Source of the DNA: Acidobacteriota bacterium
Lineage (GTDB): Bacteria; Acidobacteriota; Terriglobia; Terriglobales; Acidobacteriaceae
NCBI GenBank assembly: GCA_003010405.1
Contig: PJLO01000019.1
Span: 1 to 41,291, forward strand
DNA: 41,291 nt
Direction: 5' to 3'
The translations under genes and the position numbers were made by a program. Shown here piece by piece: positions 1 to 7,405 of the stretch. Below the pieces are notes generated by a model. It saw only the letters and a list, made by a program, of their open reading frames with translations, was not told the origin of the DNA and made no database searches. Every line of letters starts with the position of its first letter. The first letter of the stretch is position 1.

Positions 1-49
1 TTCCAACGTTCACGTGCGGCTTACTGCGGTCAAATTTCTCTTTCGCCAT
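1..49 (-). CDS. tuf: Elongation factor Tu, N-terminal fragment cut by the window edge
   Basis: The reverse strand from an ATG at 47-49 reads MAKEKFDRSKPHVNVG, the nearly invariant start of bacterial EF-Tu, the GTPase that delivers aminoacyl-tRNA to the ribosome. Only 16 codons are inside the window, so no GTP-binding motif can be checked. It lies downstream of a Thr-Tyr-Gly-Thr tRNA cluster on the same strand, the arrangement of the E. coli tufB operon. This supports the call and suggests co-transcription with the tRNAs. Confidence 0.93.
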   Translation of the reverse strand, partial: MAKEKFDRSKPHVNVG

Positions 50-306
50 TGCTCTATGCCCTAATATTACGGTAGATTTTCGCGTACTTCTCGCGCAGAC
101 CCGGACCGACCGCCTGAAACGCGATCAGGTGAAATCGCGCAACTGCCCTTGGTCCGGGATTGGCAATTCCGCATACCACTTGGCCGGCCGTTATTCCCGA
201 ACCTGCCAACCGCCTACCAACTACTCCAACACCTTCGTGCCAGCGCTCGCCCGAGGTTTCGCGCTGAAAGGCGACCGAGTGCCCTTAATCTCGGCTTCGT
301 CAAAAC
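50..306 (-). other. Leader between tRNA-Thr(GGT) and tuf
   Basis: These 257 bases separate the last tRNA from the tuf start. An open frame on the plus strand here runs into the tRNA and looks spurious. I see no clear promoter or terminator; by analogy with tufB operons it is probably transcribed spacer processed at the tRNA 3' end. Confidence 0.4.
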
Positions 307-382
<76 letters not shown>

Positions 383-419
383 TTGTACAACCTGCAGCAT
401 AAACGACCTGCAAAACTTC

Positions 420-494
420 TGGAGCGGGAGACGGGAATCGAACCCGCGACCAACAGCTTGGAAGGCTGAGACTCTACCACTGAGTTACTCCCGC
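420..494 (-). tRNA. tRNA-Gly (anticodon TCC)
   Basis: The reverse strand gives a 75-nt cloverleaf with acceptor arms GCGGGAG and CTCCCGC, T-arm GCGGGTTCGATTCCCGT, anticodon loop CTTCCAA (anticodon TCC) and an encoded CCA. It corresponds by position to glyT of the tufB-type operon. One base pair of the anticodon stem (T-T) is mismatched. Confidence 0.97.
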
Positions 495-504
495 CCGCTA
501 AAAC

Positions 505-744
505 CTACTCTCGCCCGGAACGTTCGCGCTCTTCCCGCATCTCGCGTCGAAAATGAATCCAGCTCCGAAATGCGAACAATACCAGCACTGCCACGGAGAC
601 GCCACGAAGACTAACCTCCAGCGGCGGCACCCCATTCGGACCGTTAATCACCCGGACCGTTTCCGGGCTCAACGTGATCCACTCCAGCACGCCCAACACT
701 ACAAAAGCGCACATGGCAACACGGAATCGATTCGCTCTTGCCAT
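505..744 (-). CDS. Small two-helix membrane protein between tRNA genes
   Basis: An open frame of about 79 codons fills the gap between tRNA-Gly and tRNA-Tyr. The product has a basic N-terminus, a hydrophobic segment at about residues 10-27, a second at about 48-63, and a highly charged Arg/Glu-rich C-terminal tail, as expected for a small inner-membrane protein with two helices. A GTG at 747 directly precedes the ATG at 744; neither has a strong ribosome binding site. I do not recognise the family. It sits in an otherwise conserved tRNA-tuf operon and would share that transcript. It could be chance, but the amphipathic layout and lack of a competing frame favour a real gene. Confidence 0.5.
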   Translation of the reverse strand: MARANRFRVAMCAFVVLGVLEWITLSPETVRVINGPNGVPPLEVSLRGVSVAVLVLFAFRSWIHFRREMREERERSGRE

Positions 745-795
745 CACGCTTCAATCATACGCACTCGGCGAGCCTCGCTCAAGCCGAGAGAAAAA

Positions 796-883
796 TGGTG
801 CACAGGGGAGGATTCGAACCTCCGTAGACCTTAAGGCCGACAGATTTACAGTCTGTTGGTTTTAACCGCTCACCCACCTGTGC
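796..883 (-). tRNA. tRNA-Tyr (anticodon GTA)
   Basis: This is an 88-nt class II tRNA on the reverse strand with acceptor arms GCACAGG and CCTGTGC, a long variable arm, anticodon stem CAGA/TCTG around GTA, T-loop GGTTCGAATCC, discriminator A and an encoded CCA. It is the second tRNA of the cluster, equivalent to tyrU in E. coli. Confidence 0.97.
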
Positions 884-1106
884 GTAAACACACCCGATGT
901 ACATTCAGTGTACATCGTTCTCGCGTTTAACTTTCAAAGACCTTGGGCGTTTCAGCCCACAACACCCTGCCATTCCAGATTTCGCCCCGAGCGCGCCAAC
1001 TCCGCGCGTTCAACCCGTCTGGCAGATTCTTCTGGAGGGCGCTTCTCTATCGAGAAAAGTAGAACCTCAATTCTCACCGCGCTTCCGCCATGCGCGAAGA
1101 GTAACC

Positions 1107-1182
1107 TGGAGCTGGCGAAGGGATTTGAACCCCCGACCCTCTGATTACAAATCAGATGCTCTACCAGCTGAGCTACGCCAGC
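1107..1182 (-). tRNA. tRNA-Thr (anticodon TGT)
   Basis: A 76-nt cloverleaf on the reverse strand with acceptor arms GCTGGCG and CGCCAGC, anticodon stem TCTGA/TCAGA enclosing TTTGTAA (anticodon TGT), a standard T-arm, discriminator T and an encoded CCA. It is the first tRNA of the tuf cluster, so the operon promoter should lie just above position 1182. Confidence 0.97.
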
Positions 1183-1495
1183 CCGCCAAAGCCAATTTCA
1201 ATATACAGCCTATACCGCGCTTCGGAAACTGAACCAGCGTCCGGAACTCCAACACGAAGATATCATCTGGCCTTACATCGCGCAACCCGGATTCCGATTA
1301 TTGGAGCCCAGTGCCGCCAGACAGGACTCCGAACCCTCCTGGATGCTATCATTCAGCACCAAGCATGATATTACCTGAAAAGCTTTGCCGTCGCTACTTC
1401 GCAATCCGGGCATCGCGCCCTGGCAGGCCTCTGCAACCCGATTGTTTACCCAGCGCAAAAAGCGCTCGAGTCCAATTCTGTTCCACCATTCAGCT
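1183..1495. other. Divergent intergenic region, tRNA operon and 1496 gene
   Basis: These 313 bases separate the minus-strand tRNA operon from a plus-strand gene and should hold both promoters. On the minus strand an AT-rich patch at about 1200-1215 (reading TATAGGC then TATATTG) is a plausible -10 region for the tRNA operon, but no convincing -35 box is seen. Small open frames here look spurious. Confidence 0.35.
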
Positions 1496-2530
1496 ATGAG
1501 AGCTCGTCGCCGTATTTTCATTATTTCGCTTTGTGTGCTGTTATTTGTTGCCGCTGTTGGCTCGGTTGTACTCCTGCGCAAGCAGGCCGCCCCGGAAGCC
1601 GCGCGACTGCTTCCCGAAGCCGATGCCGTGCTTTACGTTGATTTCGGAACCGTCCGGAGCCTTACTGCGTTCGATCAGCAGCAATTGCCGAAACTCGCTC
1701 CAGGTTATGACGATTTTGTGCAGCAAACCGGTTTTGCTTTCGAGCGCGATCTCGACGAGGCTGCCATGGCAGTGCATCGTGGCTCCGCCAAAAACGGCTC
1801 GCACAGCGAAACCCGATACTCGGAAATCCTCATCGGGCACTACGACCAGACCAAGTTCGCGCAGTACCTGCGTCAGCATTCACGCTCGGTTGAAACTTAT
1901 CGCAATATCGACGTGTATTCCGTTCCGGTCGAGAACCGTACTGTGCGCGTGGCTTTGCTCGCCATCGACACGGTCGCCATCTCCAATGTCGAGGATCCCG
2001 GCGTGGTCCATGGCATGATCGACCGTTTCAAGAAAGTGGCGCTGCCCTTCGGCGGTCCCACACTGGTACGCTCGTACTATTCGAGAGTGCCGCTAGGCAG
2101 CTTGCTGTGGGCCATCGCGCGCATCCCCGCACCCACACCTAAGTCCTATTTCACCTCCTCGTTGCCTTTTCCCGGCGGCCTCGATATCGGACTTCCCGGC
2201 AACAGCGATGTCGTGTTTTCTCTGCGCATGTTGAACACCATCCATGCCCGCGCCGACTTCTACACCCAAAGCGAGGATGCGGCCCGGAAATTCACCGACC
2301 AGACCACGGCCTTCCTCGCACTCTTCCGCAGCATTCAAGCGGAAACTCGGCCTGGCTCCTCCGATCCTGACGTAAAAACCGTTTTCGATTCGATCAAGGT
2401 GACGCAAAAGGGCGATCGCGCCGAAGTTCTCGCCACTATTCCGCCCGGCTTCCTGCGGAAACTGGTTCACGAGCCCGCGCGCACCGCCGTGCAGGATCAA
2501 ATTCAGCTCAGCTCGCCCGTAAAAAAATAA
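1496..2530 (+). CDS. Membrane-anchored or secreted protein of unknown function
   Basis: The product is 344 residues from the ATG at 1496. The frame is open further upstream to 1385, but the ATG at 1496 begins a typical N-terminal anchor: a basic start (MRARRRIF) followed by a hydrophobic helix at about residues 6-26. The remaining 310 or so residues look soluble and are probably periplasmic, with no catalytic motif I recognise. The protein ends in lysines after a Ser/Gln-rich tail. A long inverted repeat lies just after the stop codon. Codon usage fits the neighbours and the frame is uninterrupted, so the gene is very likely real, but its function is unknown. Confidence 0.8.
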   Translation: MRARRRIFIISLCVLLFVAAVGSVVLLRKQAAPEAARLLPEADAVLYVDFGTVRSLTAFDQQQLPKLAPGYDDFVQQTGFAFERDLDEAAMAVHRGSAKNGSHSETRYSEILIGHYDQTKFAQYLRQHSRSVETYRNIDVYSVPVENRTVRVALLAIDTVAISNVEDPGVVHGMIDRFKKVALPFGGPTLVRSYYSRVPLGSLLWAIARIPAPTPKSYFTSSLPFPGGLDIGLPGNSDVVFSLRMLNTIHARADFYTQSEDAARKFTDQTTAFLALFRSIQAETRPGSSDPDVKTVFDSIKVTQKGDRAEVLATIPPGFLRKLVHEPARTAVQDQIQLSSPVKK

Positions 2531-2542
2531 AAAACGGATTGG

Positions 2543-2583
2543 CAATCGATGCGCATACGCTTCTGCGAAGTGTGCATCGATTG
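2543..2583. repeat. Long inverted repeat (hairpin) after the 1496 gene
   Basis: The arms at 2543-2555 and 2571-2583 pair over 13 positions (CAATCGATGC with GCATCGATTG plus a G-U and two more pairs). The 15-nt loop can extend the stem through CGCTTC/GAAGTG with a small bulge. It begins 12 nt after the stop codon at 2530. There is no T-run on the 3' side, so it is not a standard intrinsic terminator. It may stabilise the 3' end or act in the leader of the downstream ATPase gene. Confidence 0.55.
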
Positions 2584-2684
2584 TCCTGTTCCGTCGGCTC
2601 CAAATCTGCCTTTTCCTCGCAAAGCTGGAAATCACATAGCGATCCACACACGCACCGCACGTCAACTGTGTTTCAATACCTCTC

Positions 2685-3653
2685 GTGCTCCTCCAGCTTC
2701 AAAATCTCTCTGTCGAATTCCCTTCCGCTCAGGGGCCGCTGCCGGCTGTGCGCGACATCTCACTCGAGCTCGAAGCAGGAGAAACTCTGGCCCTTGTGGG
2801 CGAATCCGGTTCCGGCAAAAGCGTAACCTCGCTTGCCATCATGGGCTTGCTGCCGCCCCAAGCGAAGCTCTCCGGGGGAGTGCTCTTCGACTGCAGCGAC
2901 CTCATCTCCACTGCCCCTGCTGATTTGCGCAAACTGCGTGGCGCGCGCATGTCGATGATCTTTCAGGAACCCATGACCGCGCTGAATCCAGTCATGCGCG
3001 TGGGCGACCAGATCGCCGAAGCAGTGCTGGCCCACGATCGCATGATCAGTCGCACAGAGGCCCGCCAGCGCGCCGTAGACGCTCTCCGTGAGGTCGCCAT
3101 CCCCGATCCTGAACGCCGCTGGCGCGACTATCCTCATCAGCTCTCGGGGGGCCAGCGACAGCGCGTCATGATCGCCATGGCCATTGTCAATCGCCCCGCG
3201 TTGCTCATCGCCGATGAACCTACCACGGCGCTCGACGTCACCGTGCAGGCGCAGATTCTCGAATTGCTCGCCGGATTGCGCCAGCGCCTCGGCCTGGCCA
3301 TGCTTTTCGTCTCGCACGACCTCGCCGTAGTCAGCCGCGTCAGCGATCATGTCGCCGTGATGTATGCCGGAAGAATCGTAGAGAGCGGAACTGCCCGCGA
3401 AATTTTCGAACAGCCCGCACACCCTTACACGCGCGGTCTGCTCAGCTCCATTCCCACTTTGAAGACGAATCGTTACCAACCTCTGCGCACTATCGAAGGT
3501 GCCGTGCCATCGCCCGGCTCACTACCGCCCGGATGTTCATTCGCCCCGCGTTGCCCCCTCTGCATCCCCGCCTGCGAATCCGCAATGCCCGAACTGGTCG
3601 AGATTGCTCCCGGCCACAAGGCGCGCTGCATCCGGGCCACAGAAAACGTTTGA
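2685..3653 (+). CDS. Oligopeptide/dipeptide ABC transporter ATP-binding protein
   Basis: This 322-residue protein is a full-length OppD/DppD-type ATPase, which powers peptide (or nickel/sugar) import through paired permeases. Visible motifs are Walker A GESGSGKS (about residue 39), Q-loop FQEP, ABC signature LSGGQRQR, Walker B LLIADEPTTALD and the switch histidine in VSHDL. It also has the C-terminal oligopeptide-transporter extension with clustered cysteines (PGCSFAPRCPLC and a final HKARC), characteristic of this subfamily. The start is a GTG at 2685. No permease, substrate-binding protein or second ATPase is adjacent, so it is either an orphan subunit or works with components elsewhere. 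The ATPase assignment is firm; the substrate is unknown. Confidence 0.9.
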   Translation: MLLQLQNLSVEFPSAQGPLPAVRDISLELEAGETLALVGESGSGKSVTSLAIMGLLPPQAKLSGGVLFDCSDLISTAPADLRKLRGARMSMIFQEPMTALNPVMRVGDQIAEAVLAHDRMISRTEARQRAVDALREVAIPDPERRWRDYPHQLSGGQRQRVMIAMAIVNRPALLIADEPTTALDVTVQAQILELLAGLRQRLGLAMLFVSHDLAVVSRVSDHVAVMYAGRIVESGTAREIFEQPAHPYTRGLLSSIPTLKTNRYQPLRTIEGAVPSPGSLPPGCSFAPRCPLCIPACESAMPELVEIAPGHKARCIRATENV

Positions 3654-3803
3654 CGAAATCTCTTGGCAAAGACGGACCGGCGACCCACATTCACCTTCTT
3701 CTGTGTTCAGTCTCATGACATTCTTTTCACAAGGAGGAGCGGCCACTTTTTTTCCATGCCACCCGACTCCCGCACTATGTTTCTTCTGTGAAAATAATCT
3801 CGA

Positions 3804-4265
3804 TCAATCGTCCCAATCCTCTTCGGTGCCGCTGCCGTACAGACACTTCGAACAGCGATAGTGCGAGTCGCTGCCAACCATGATGTTCTTGGGCAAGCCA
3901 AGCGCGCGCGTGATCTCCGCGACAACATTCTTGCGTTCGAGAATGCATTTGTCAGCCAGAAGCTCAAATTGGTTGGTCTTCCGGTTGAATGACACCCTCG
4001 CACGGGGCGGCTCCTCATAAGCAACGTCAACGGGTACTTTGCCCAACTTCTGCCAAGCGTCCCACACGTCAATATGGCTTCGGGGATGTGTTAGGTGGTC
4101 GGCCCACGGCTCCGCTTGGTCGAGCGGAGTGCTGTCGGTGAGGAGGGTGTCGTCCAGCAGCCAGAAAATGCCGACTCGCGGCTCAGGTCCGCTCTTGGAT
4201 CGTGACGCTTTTGTGGACCTCTCTGTCATAAAAAGCAACGGGCAAATGGGGTGTTGGTTTACCAC
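3804..4265 (-). CDS. Conserved protein of unknown function with C-terminal CxxC
   Basis: The product is up to 153 residues from a GTG at 4265; an ATG at 4229 would give 141 residues, and neither has a good ribosome binding site. It contains a DSTPLDQAEPW segment, a LTHPRSHIDVW segment, an ARVSFNRKTNQFELLADKCI strand-rich part, and ends with HYRCSKCL, a CxxC pair that may bind zinc or an oxidant. I recall the STP...AEP...THPRSH pattern from widely scattered uncharacterised proteins but know no function. It is the last gene of a four-gene minus-strand cluster, 40 bases after the beta-flower-like gene. The low-complexity basic N-terminus before residue 30 is probably unstructured. Confidence 0.72.
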   Translation of the reverse strand: MVNQHPICPLLFMTERSTKASRSKSGPEPRVGIFWLLDDTLLTDSTPLDQAEPWADHLTHPRSHIDVWDAWQKLGKVPVDVAYEEPPRARVSFNRKTNQFELLADKCILERKNVVAEITRALGLPKNIMVGSDSHYRCSKCLYGSGTEEDWDD

Positions 4266-4305
4266 ATCCTATTTGCCGAAAAACGATTCGCATCGCGTGG
4301 CCGGG

Positions 4306-4665
4306 TTAGCGGACCACCAATAGCCACACAGCAACCAGGGAAATGCCTCCCGTTCCGTCAATCGCCTTTTTAACATCGGCGATGGTGGCGAGCCTGCTGC
4401 CAGAAGTACTGCGTATGACCTCGCCATCGAATTCTGCAAGGCGGCTGCCGTGGTCATCGCGAATAATCTTGCCGTCGAATTGGCCGATCCGCCTGCCGTG
4501 AGAATCGCGGACGTACTTTCCATCTGTCTCAGCAACTCTGCTCCCCGACTTGGAGCGGAGCACTTTTCCGTCGAACTTAAATTCAGCCACAGTCAACTCT
4601 CCTTGCACAAAGGTTAAATGGCGTTCCATCCGGTTCGAACAACCTTGGATCTTTTGGTTGGCCAT
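4306..4665 (-). CDS. Small protein with four 16-residue beta-flower-like repeats
   Basis: The product has 119 residues from ATG 4665, or 107 from an internal ATG. Its core is four tandem units of about 16 residues with the pattern A-E-F-D-G-K-V-I-R-S/D-x-x-G-S-R-L (for example GQFDGKIIRDDHGSRL and AEFDGEVIRSTSGSRL). Each unit would form a beta hairpin. This resembles the repeats of proteins annotated as 5-fold beta-flower, though that match is from memory. A hydrophobic stretch (ISLVAVWLLVV) closes the protein and may insert in a membrane. The start is three bases after the stop codon of the upstream nuclease-like gene, with AAGGA overlapping that stop, which suggests translational coupling. 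Function unknown. Confidence 0.75.
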   Translation of the reverse strand: MANQKIQGCSNRMERHLTFVQGELTVAEFKFDGKVLRSKSGSRVAETDGKYVRDSHGRRIGQFDGKIIRDDHGSRLAEFDGEVIRSTSGSRLATIADVKKAIDGTGGISLVAVWLLVVR

Positions 4666-4668
4666 TCC

Positions 4669-5574
4669 TTACGATTGAAAACAGAGCTTCAAACCAACAG
4701 CTTTGCCGCACGCGCGCACTGATTTTTCGCCGAGTTGCTTCTTCAATTTCTCAAAATGTTTGTGTCCGTAACCGCCTACCGCTTTCTGGTCATCGTCGAA
4801 GCCAAAAATAACGAGACCGACGTTGGCAGGAGAACTCATCCTCAGCCCCGTCCCATCCGCGACCGCTTGAATTGCAGGTCCGACTTTGCGGACCCCGCCG
4901 CTCATTTCTGCAATCGCGACTAGATTTTTGGCGACCCGGCGGTACGAAGAGAGCACTCCAGCTTGTCGTTCTTCCAGGACCCGCTTGTATTCTTCGATCT
5001 GCCTTACGACGGGCGCGGATTCAGAGGCGCGAAGCTCCTTGTTGGCGAACAGCTTCGCCTCCCAGAACATGAGTTCGACGCCATCGGGCGATTGTTCGAA
5101 CACAGCGATGTCGATCCTTGGCTGATCACGTTCTGTATCGAGGTCTTTTGCATCGAGCCGAATCTCGACGTCGATTATGTTTTCGTTGGCTTTGGCAATC
5201 GCGTGTACTCCTTGTTTTTCCATTCCCGAGAACAAGTCAGCGGCCGTTTTCAGCTTCTTCAGCGAGCCCGAAGCGTACCTCTCAAGCATCGGTGTCGGCA
5301 CGACCTGAAAACTGCCGTCTTCCTTCAATGCGACCCGATCCTTTCTTTCTGGATCGAGCAAGTATTTGACGTGCGTGTTGACATTCACTCGTTCGCCATC
5401 GAAGACGGCATGGAAGAGCGATTGTCCGTTCCAGTAGACGTCCAATTCCTCATCGCGAATGCCGATGATCAGCGAAGCATCGGCGAGCACATCCTGCCAC
5501 CACCCAGGCTTCTGCGCGAGGGCGGTCAACGCCATGATGAAGCGGTCGCTCAGGCCTCTTTTGAATTCACTCAC
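4669..5574 (-). CDS. Putative PD-(D/E)XK nuclease-like protein
   Basis: The 301-residue protein has no full-length family I can name. Its central part (about residues 150-178) reads RIDIAVFEQ...ELMFWEAKLF. This is an Asp (D155) on one strand followed by E-A-K (E172, K174) on the next, the catalytic pattern of PD-(D/E)XK restriction-endonuclease-like domains. A Glu at about 133-137 could complete the site. A predicted helix with R-Q-I-E-E-Y-K follows, as in several such nucleases. The C-terminus contains a GFDDDQ segment and a Lys-rich helix. It is translated from ATG 5574, 64 bases after the MBL-fold gene, and abuts the beta-flower-like gene. Target DNA or RNA, and whether it cuts at all, are unknown. 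Confidence 0.7.
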   Translation of the reverse strand: MSEFKRGLSDRFIMALTALAQKPGWWQDVLADASLIIGIRDEELDVYWNGQSLFHAVFDGERVNVNTHVKYLLDPERKDRVALKEDGSFQVVPTPMLERYASGSLKKLKTAADLFSGMEKQGVHAIAKANENIIDVEIRLDAKDLDTERDQPRIDIAVFEQSPDGVELMFWEAKLFANKELRASESAPVVRQIEEYKRVLEERQAGVLSSYRRVAKNLVAIAEMSGGVRKVGPAIQAVADGTGLRMSSPANVGLVIFGFDDDQKAVGGYGHKHFEKLKKQLGEKSVRACGKAVGLKLCFQS

Positions 5575-5638
5575 TTTAAACCTCTCACTATTCTTCGTCC
5601 TGACGACGGACGATATTTGAAGAAAGCATGGAGAACTG

Positions 5639-6883
5639 TCAGGCTAGGGCAGAAACCTCGCCGTCGTTAAGTGTGACTACATTTGCAAAAATCTTGGAGA
5701 AGTCTTCGCCGTGCTCGGTGTGAATGGGAACGAGCTTGCGCGGATTCAGTGCCTTGGCCAACCGCTGCAGATCGTCAACTGGGGCGTGGCCGCTGGTGTG
5801 AGCGTAGACAAAGTTTATGTCTGGGGCCATTCGATAGGCTGCAATTCTGTCACTCCCGAAGTACTCGGGATGATTTCCGTCGAGATAGCCGAGCCACTGC
5901 GAGTAGATCACGTTGACGGGGGCGGCGGCGTTCTTGAATTGGTCGATAAAGTCAAAGCTGGACATCTTGCCGAAGTAGAGGAATGCTTCCGGAGTCTCCC
6001 GCAGTTCCCCCGGTATCACCCGGCGGCGAAAGAGCCGCTTGCTGAAATCGCCAAAATACTCCGGGTTGGCCTTCAACTTCTCATACTGACTACCTTTTGC
6101 GTAAACTCGAATCTCCTTCCGGTCCAAACAGGGCGAACTGCTGCTTACCATCTGAACCTGTTCGAGCACCCATGCGGTGTAAATGTCTATGACCAGGAAC
6201 TTGTGGGCGCGTTTGCACGCCCGATATGCAGAGACGATGCGGTCGATGTTTTGCGAGGACGAGAGCAGGAACGAGATGTTCTTCTGCTCCTGTATTGTCT
6301 GAAAGATCGCGCTTTCGACAGCCGTTTCGTCAGGAAAGAGGTCGTTGTTGCGATGCATCATGGTGCCTTCGAGGAAGAGGACATCGATGTCGCGAATCGG
6401 GCGCTTTACAAGATTCTCGAAGAGTATTCCCTTTCGTCCGTGCGAGCGAAGATCGCCGCTGTAGAACAGGTGCTTGCCTTCGGCTTCGATGAAGAAGGCG
6501 TAGGCATCGGCGGCGGAGTGGTCGACGAGATAGGGCGTGATGGTGAACTCGCCGATGGTAAACGGTTTCCAGGCGCTGAACTCGTGAAAGTTGAGCGCAT
6601 ATCTCTCTTCGCCGAGGAATACCCGCGTGGCATCGATCAGGCTGCGAGCCAACTTGCCGATATAAACCGGAGTGCAGGGCAGCAGTGAACCCATCAGGCC
6701 GAAGTGATCGCGGTGGCCGTGGCTGACGAGCACGGCATCAACAGCCATGTGAGAGACATCGACAGGCCGGCTGTCTGTGCTGAGAGGAAGACCTACATCT
6801 AAAAGAATCGTTGTCTTACCCGATGAGACCTGGATGCAGTTTCCGCCAATTTCGCGGCTGCCCTTATGAATGGTGACTTTCAT
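5639..6883 (-). CDS. MBL-fold beta-CASP-like metallo-hydrolase (RNase J-like)
   Basis: The product is 414 residues from ATG 6883 (MKVTIHKGSREIGG, the usual type of start in this family); a GTG 21 bases upstream is also open. The metallo-beta-lactamase core shows SHGHRDH (the HxHxDH zinc site), then a conserved His in YLVDHSA and Asp in YSGDLRSHG. The later half carries beta-CASP-like features: LEGTMM, TSGHAP and PIHTEHGED. These enzymes include RNase J and CPSF nucleases, so hydrolysis of RNA or DNA is the likely reaction; a phosphodiesterase or other hydrolase is possible. It is shorter than RNase J (about 550 residues) and lacks its C-terminal domain. It is the first gene of the four-gene cluster, which suggests an accessory rather than housekeeping role. 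Confidence 0.85.
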   Translation of the reverse strand: MKVTIHKGSREIGGNCIQVSSGKTTILLDVGLPLSTDSRPVDVSHMAVDAVLVSHGHRDHFGLMGSLLPCTPVYIGKLARSLIDATRVFLGEERYALNFHEFSAWKPFTIGEFTITPYLVDHSAADAYAFFIEAEGKHLFYSGDLRSHGRKGILFENLVKRPIRDIDVLFLEGTMMHRNNDLFPDETAVESAIFQTIQEQKNISFLLSSSQNIDRIVSAYRACKRAHKFLVIDIYTAWVLEQVQMVSSSSPCLDRKEIRVYAKGSQYEKLKANPEYFGDFSKRLFRRRVIPGELRETPEAFLYFGKMSSFDFIDQFKNAAAPVNVIYSQWLGYLDGNHPEYFGSDRIAAYRMAPDINFVYAHTSGHAPVDDLQRLAKALNPRKLVPIHTEHGEDFSKIFANVVTLNDGEVSALA

Positions 6884-7405
6884 TGGCCCAATTTGTCCGA
6901 ACACTTTCTCGTTTTTGGCACAGCCCCAGTGCGCGATTCAGCCTGGTTACGCTGCGCCGATCATTGTAGCTGGCTGACTGTGCTTCTATGTATTCAAAAG
7001 CAGGGGCGAGGAATTTACAGCTTTCAGAAAATAACTGTGGAAAACACAGCTCCGAGGGGGTGAGCGCTTGCCAGCGGTCGTTCGTGGCATCTCGGCTCCA
7101 GAGCAATAGCAGCATTTGCGAGTTTTTCAAAGAGCTTGTTTATCAGCTCGATTTTCACTTCTCCATCCGGAAAGATAGCCATCACCCAAAGACCATTGCC
7201 CTTACCGGCAAGGGCGAGACTAACGCAGTGCGCACTCCTGAGCACGGAACGATCCCACGAAAACGCGCAACGCAGAACAGAGCTGCTCCTGTCAACGCCT
7301 TCCCTTCGCTGCTGCATCATACCGGAGTGCAATCATGAATTCGCGCAGTGCCGCACAAAACAGTATTATCTTTGGCAAGGTTTCGCCACCCGATCGGAGG
7401 CATTT
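6884..7405. other. Intergenic region between the MBL cluster and the 7406 gene
   Basis: About 520 bases separate two divergent genes, so both promoters should lie here. A minus-strand open frame at 7024-7332 could encode a 102-residue protein with a plausible core (LWVMAIFPDGEVKIELINKL). However, its N-terminus is composition-poor and no good ribosome binding site is seen, so it may be a decayed gene. No repeat or RNA structure stands out. Confidence 0.35.
7024..7332 (-). CDS. Doubtful small hypothetical protein (possible remnant)
   Basis: An open frame of 102 codons inside a long intergenic region. The middle (FPDGEVKIELINKLFEKLANAAIAL) looks like a real strand-helix segment, whereas the first 25 residues and the end resemble translated spacer. 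It might be a fragment of a larger lost gene. It shares strand and promoter space with the MBL cluster. Treat as uncertain. Confidence 0.25.
   Translation of the reverse strand: MHSGMMQQRREGVDRSSSVLRCAFSWDRSVLRSAHCVSLALAGKGNGLWVMAIFPDGEVKIELINKLFEKLANAAIALEPRCHERPLASAHPLGAVFSTVIF

Noticed and set aside
1385..1495. N-terminal extension of the 1496 gene
   Set aside because: The extra 37 residues precede a clear membrane anchor and look like translated promoter spacer.
4963..5670. 235-codon open frame on the plus strand
   Set aside because: Antisense to the PD-(D/E)XK-like gene; the minus frame fits the operon spacing and has a coherent fold.
5711..6688. 325-codon open frame on the plus strand
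   Set aside because: It is antisense to the MBL-fold gene, whose HGHRDH and TSGHA motifs are intact in the minus frame.
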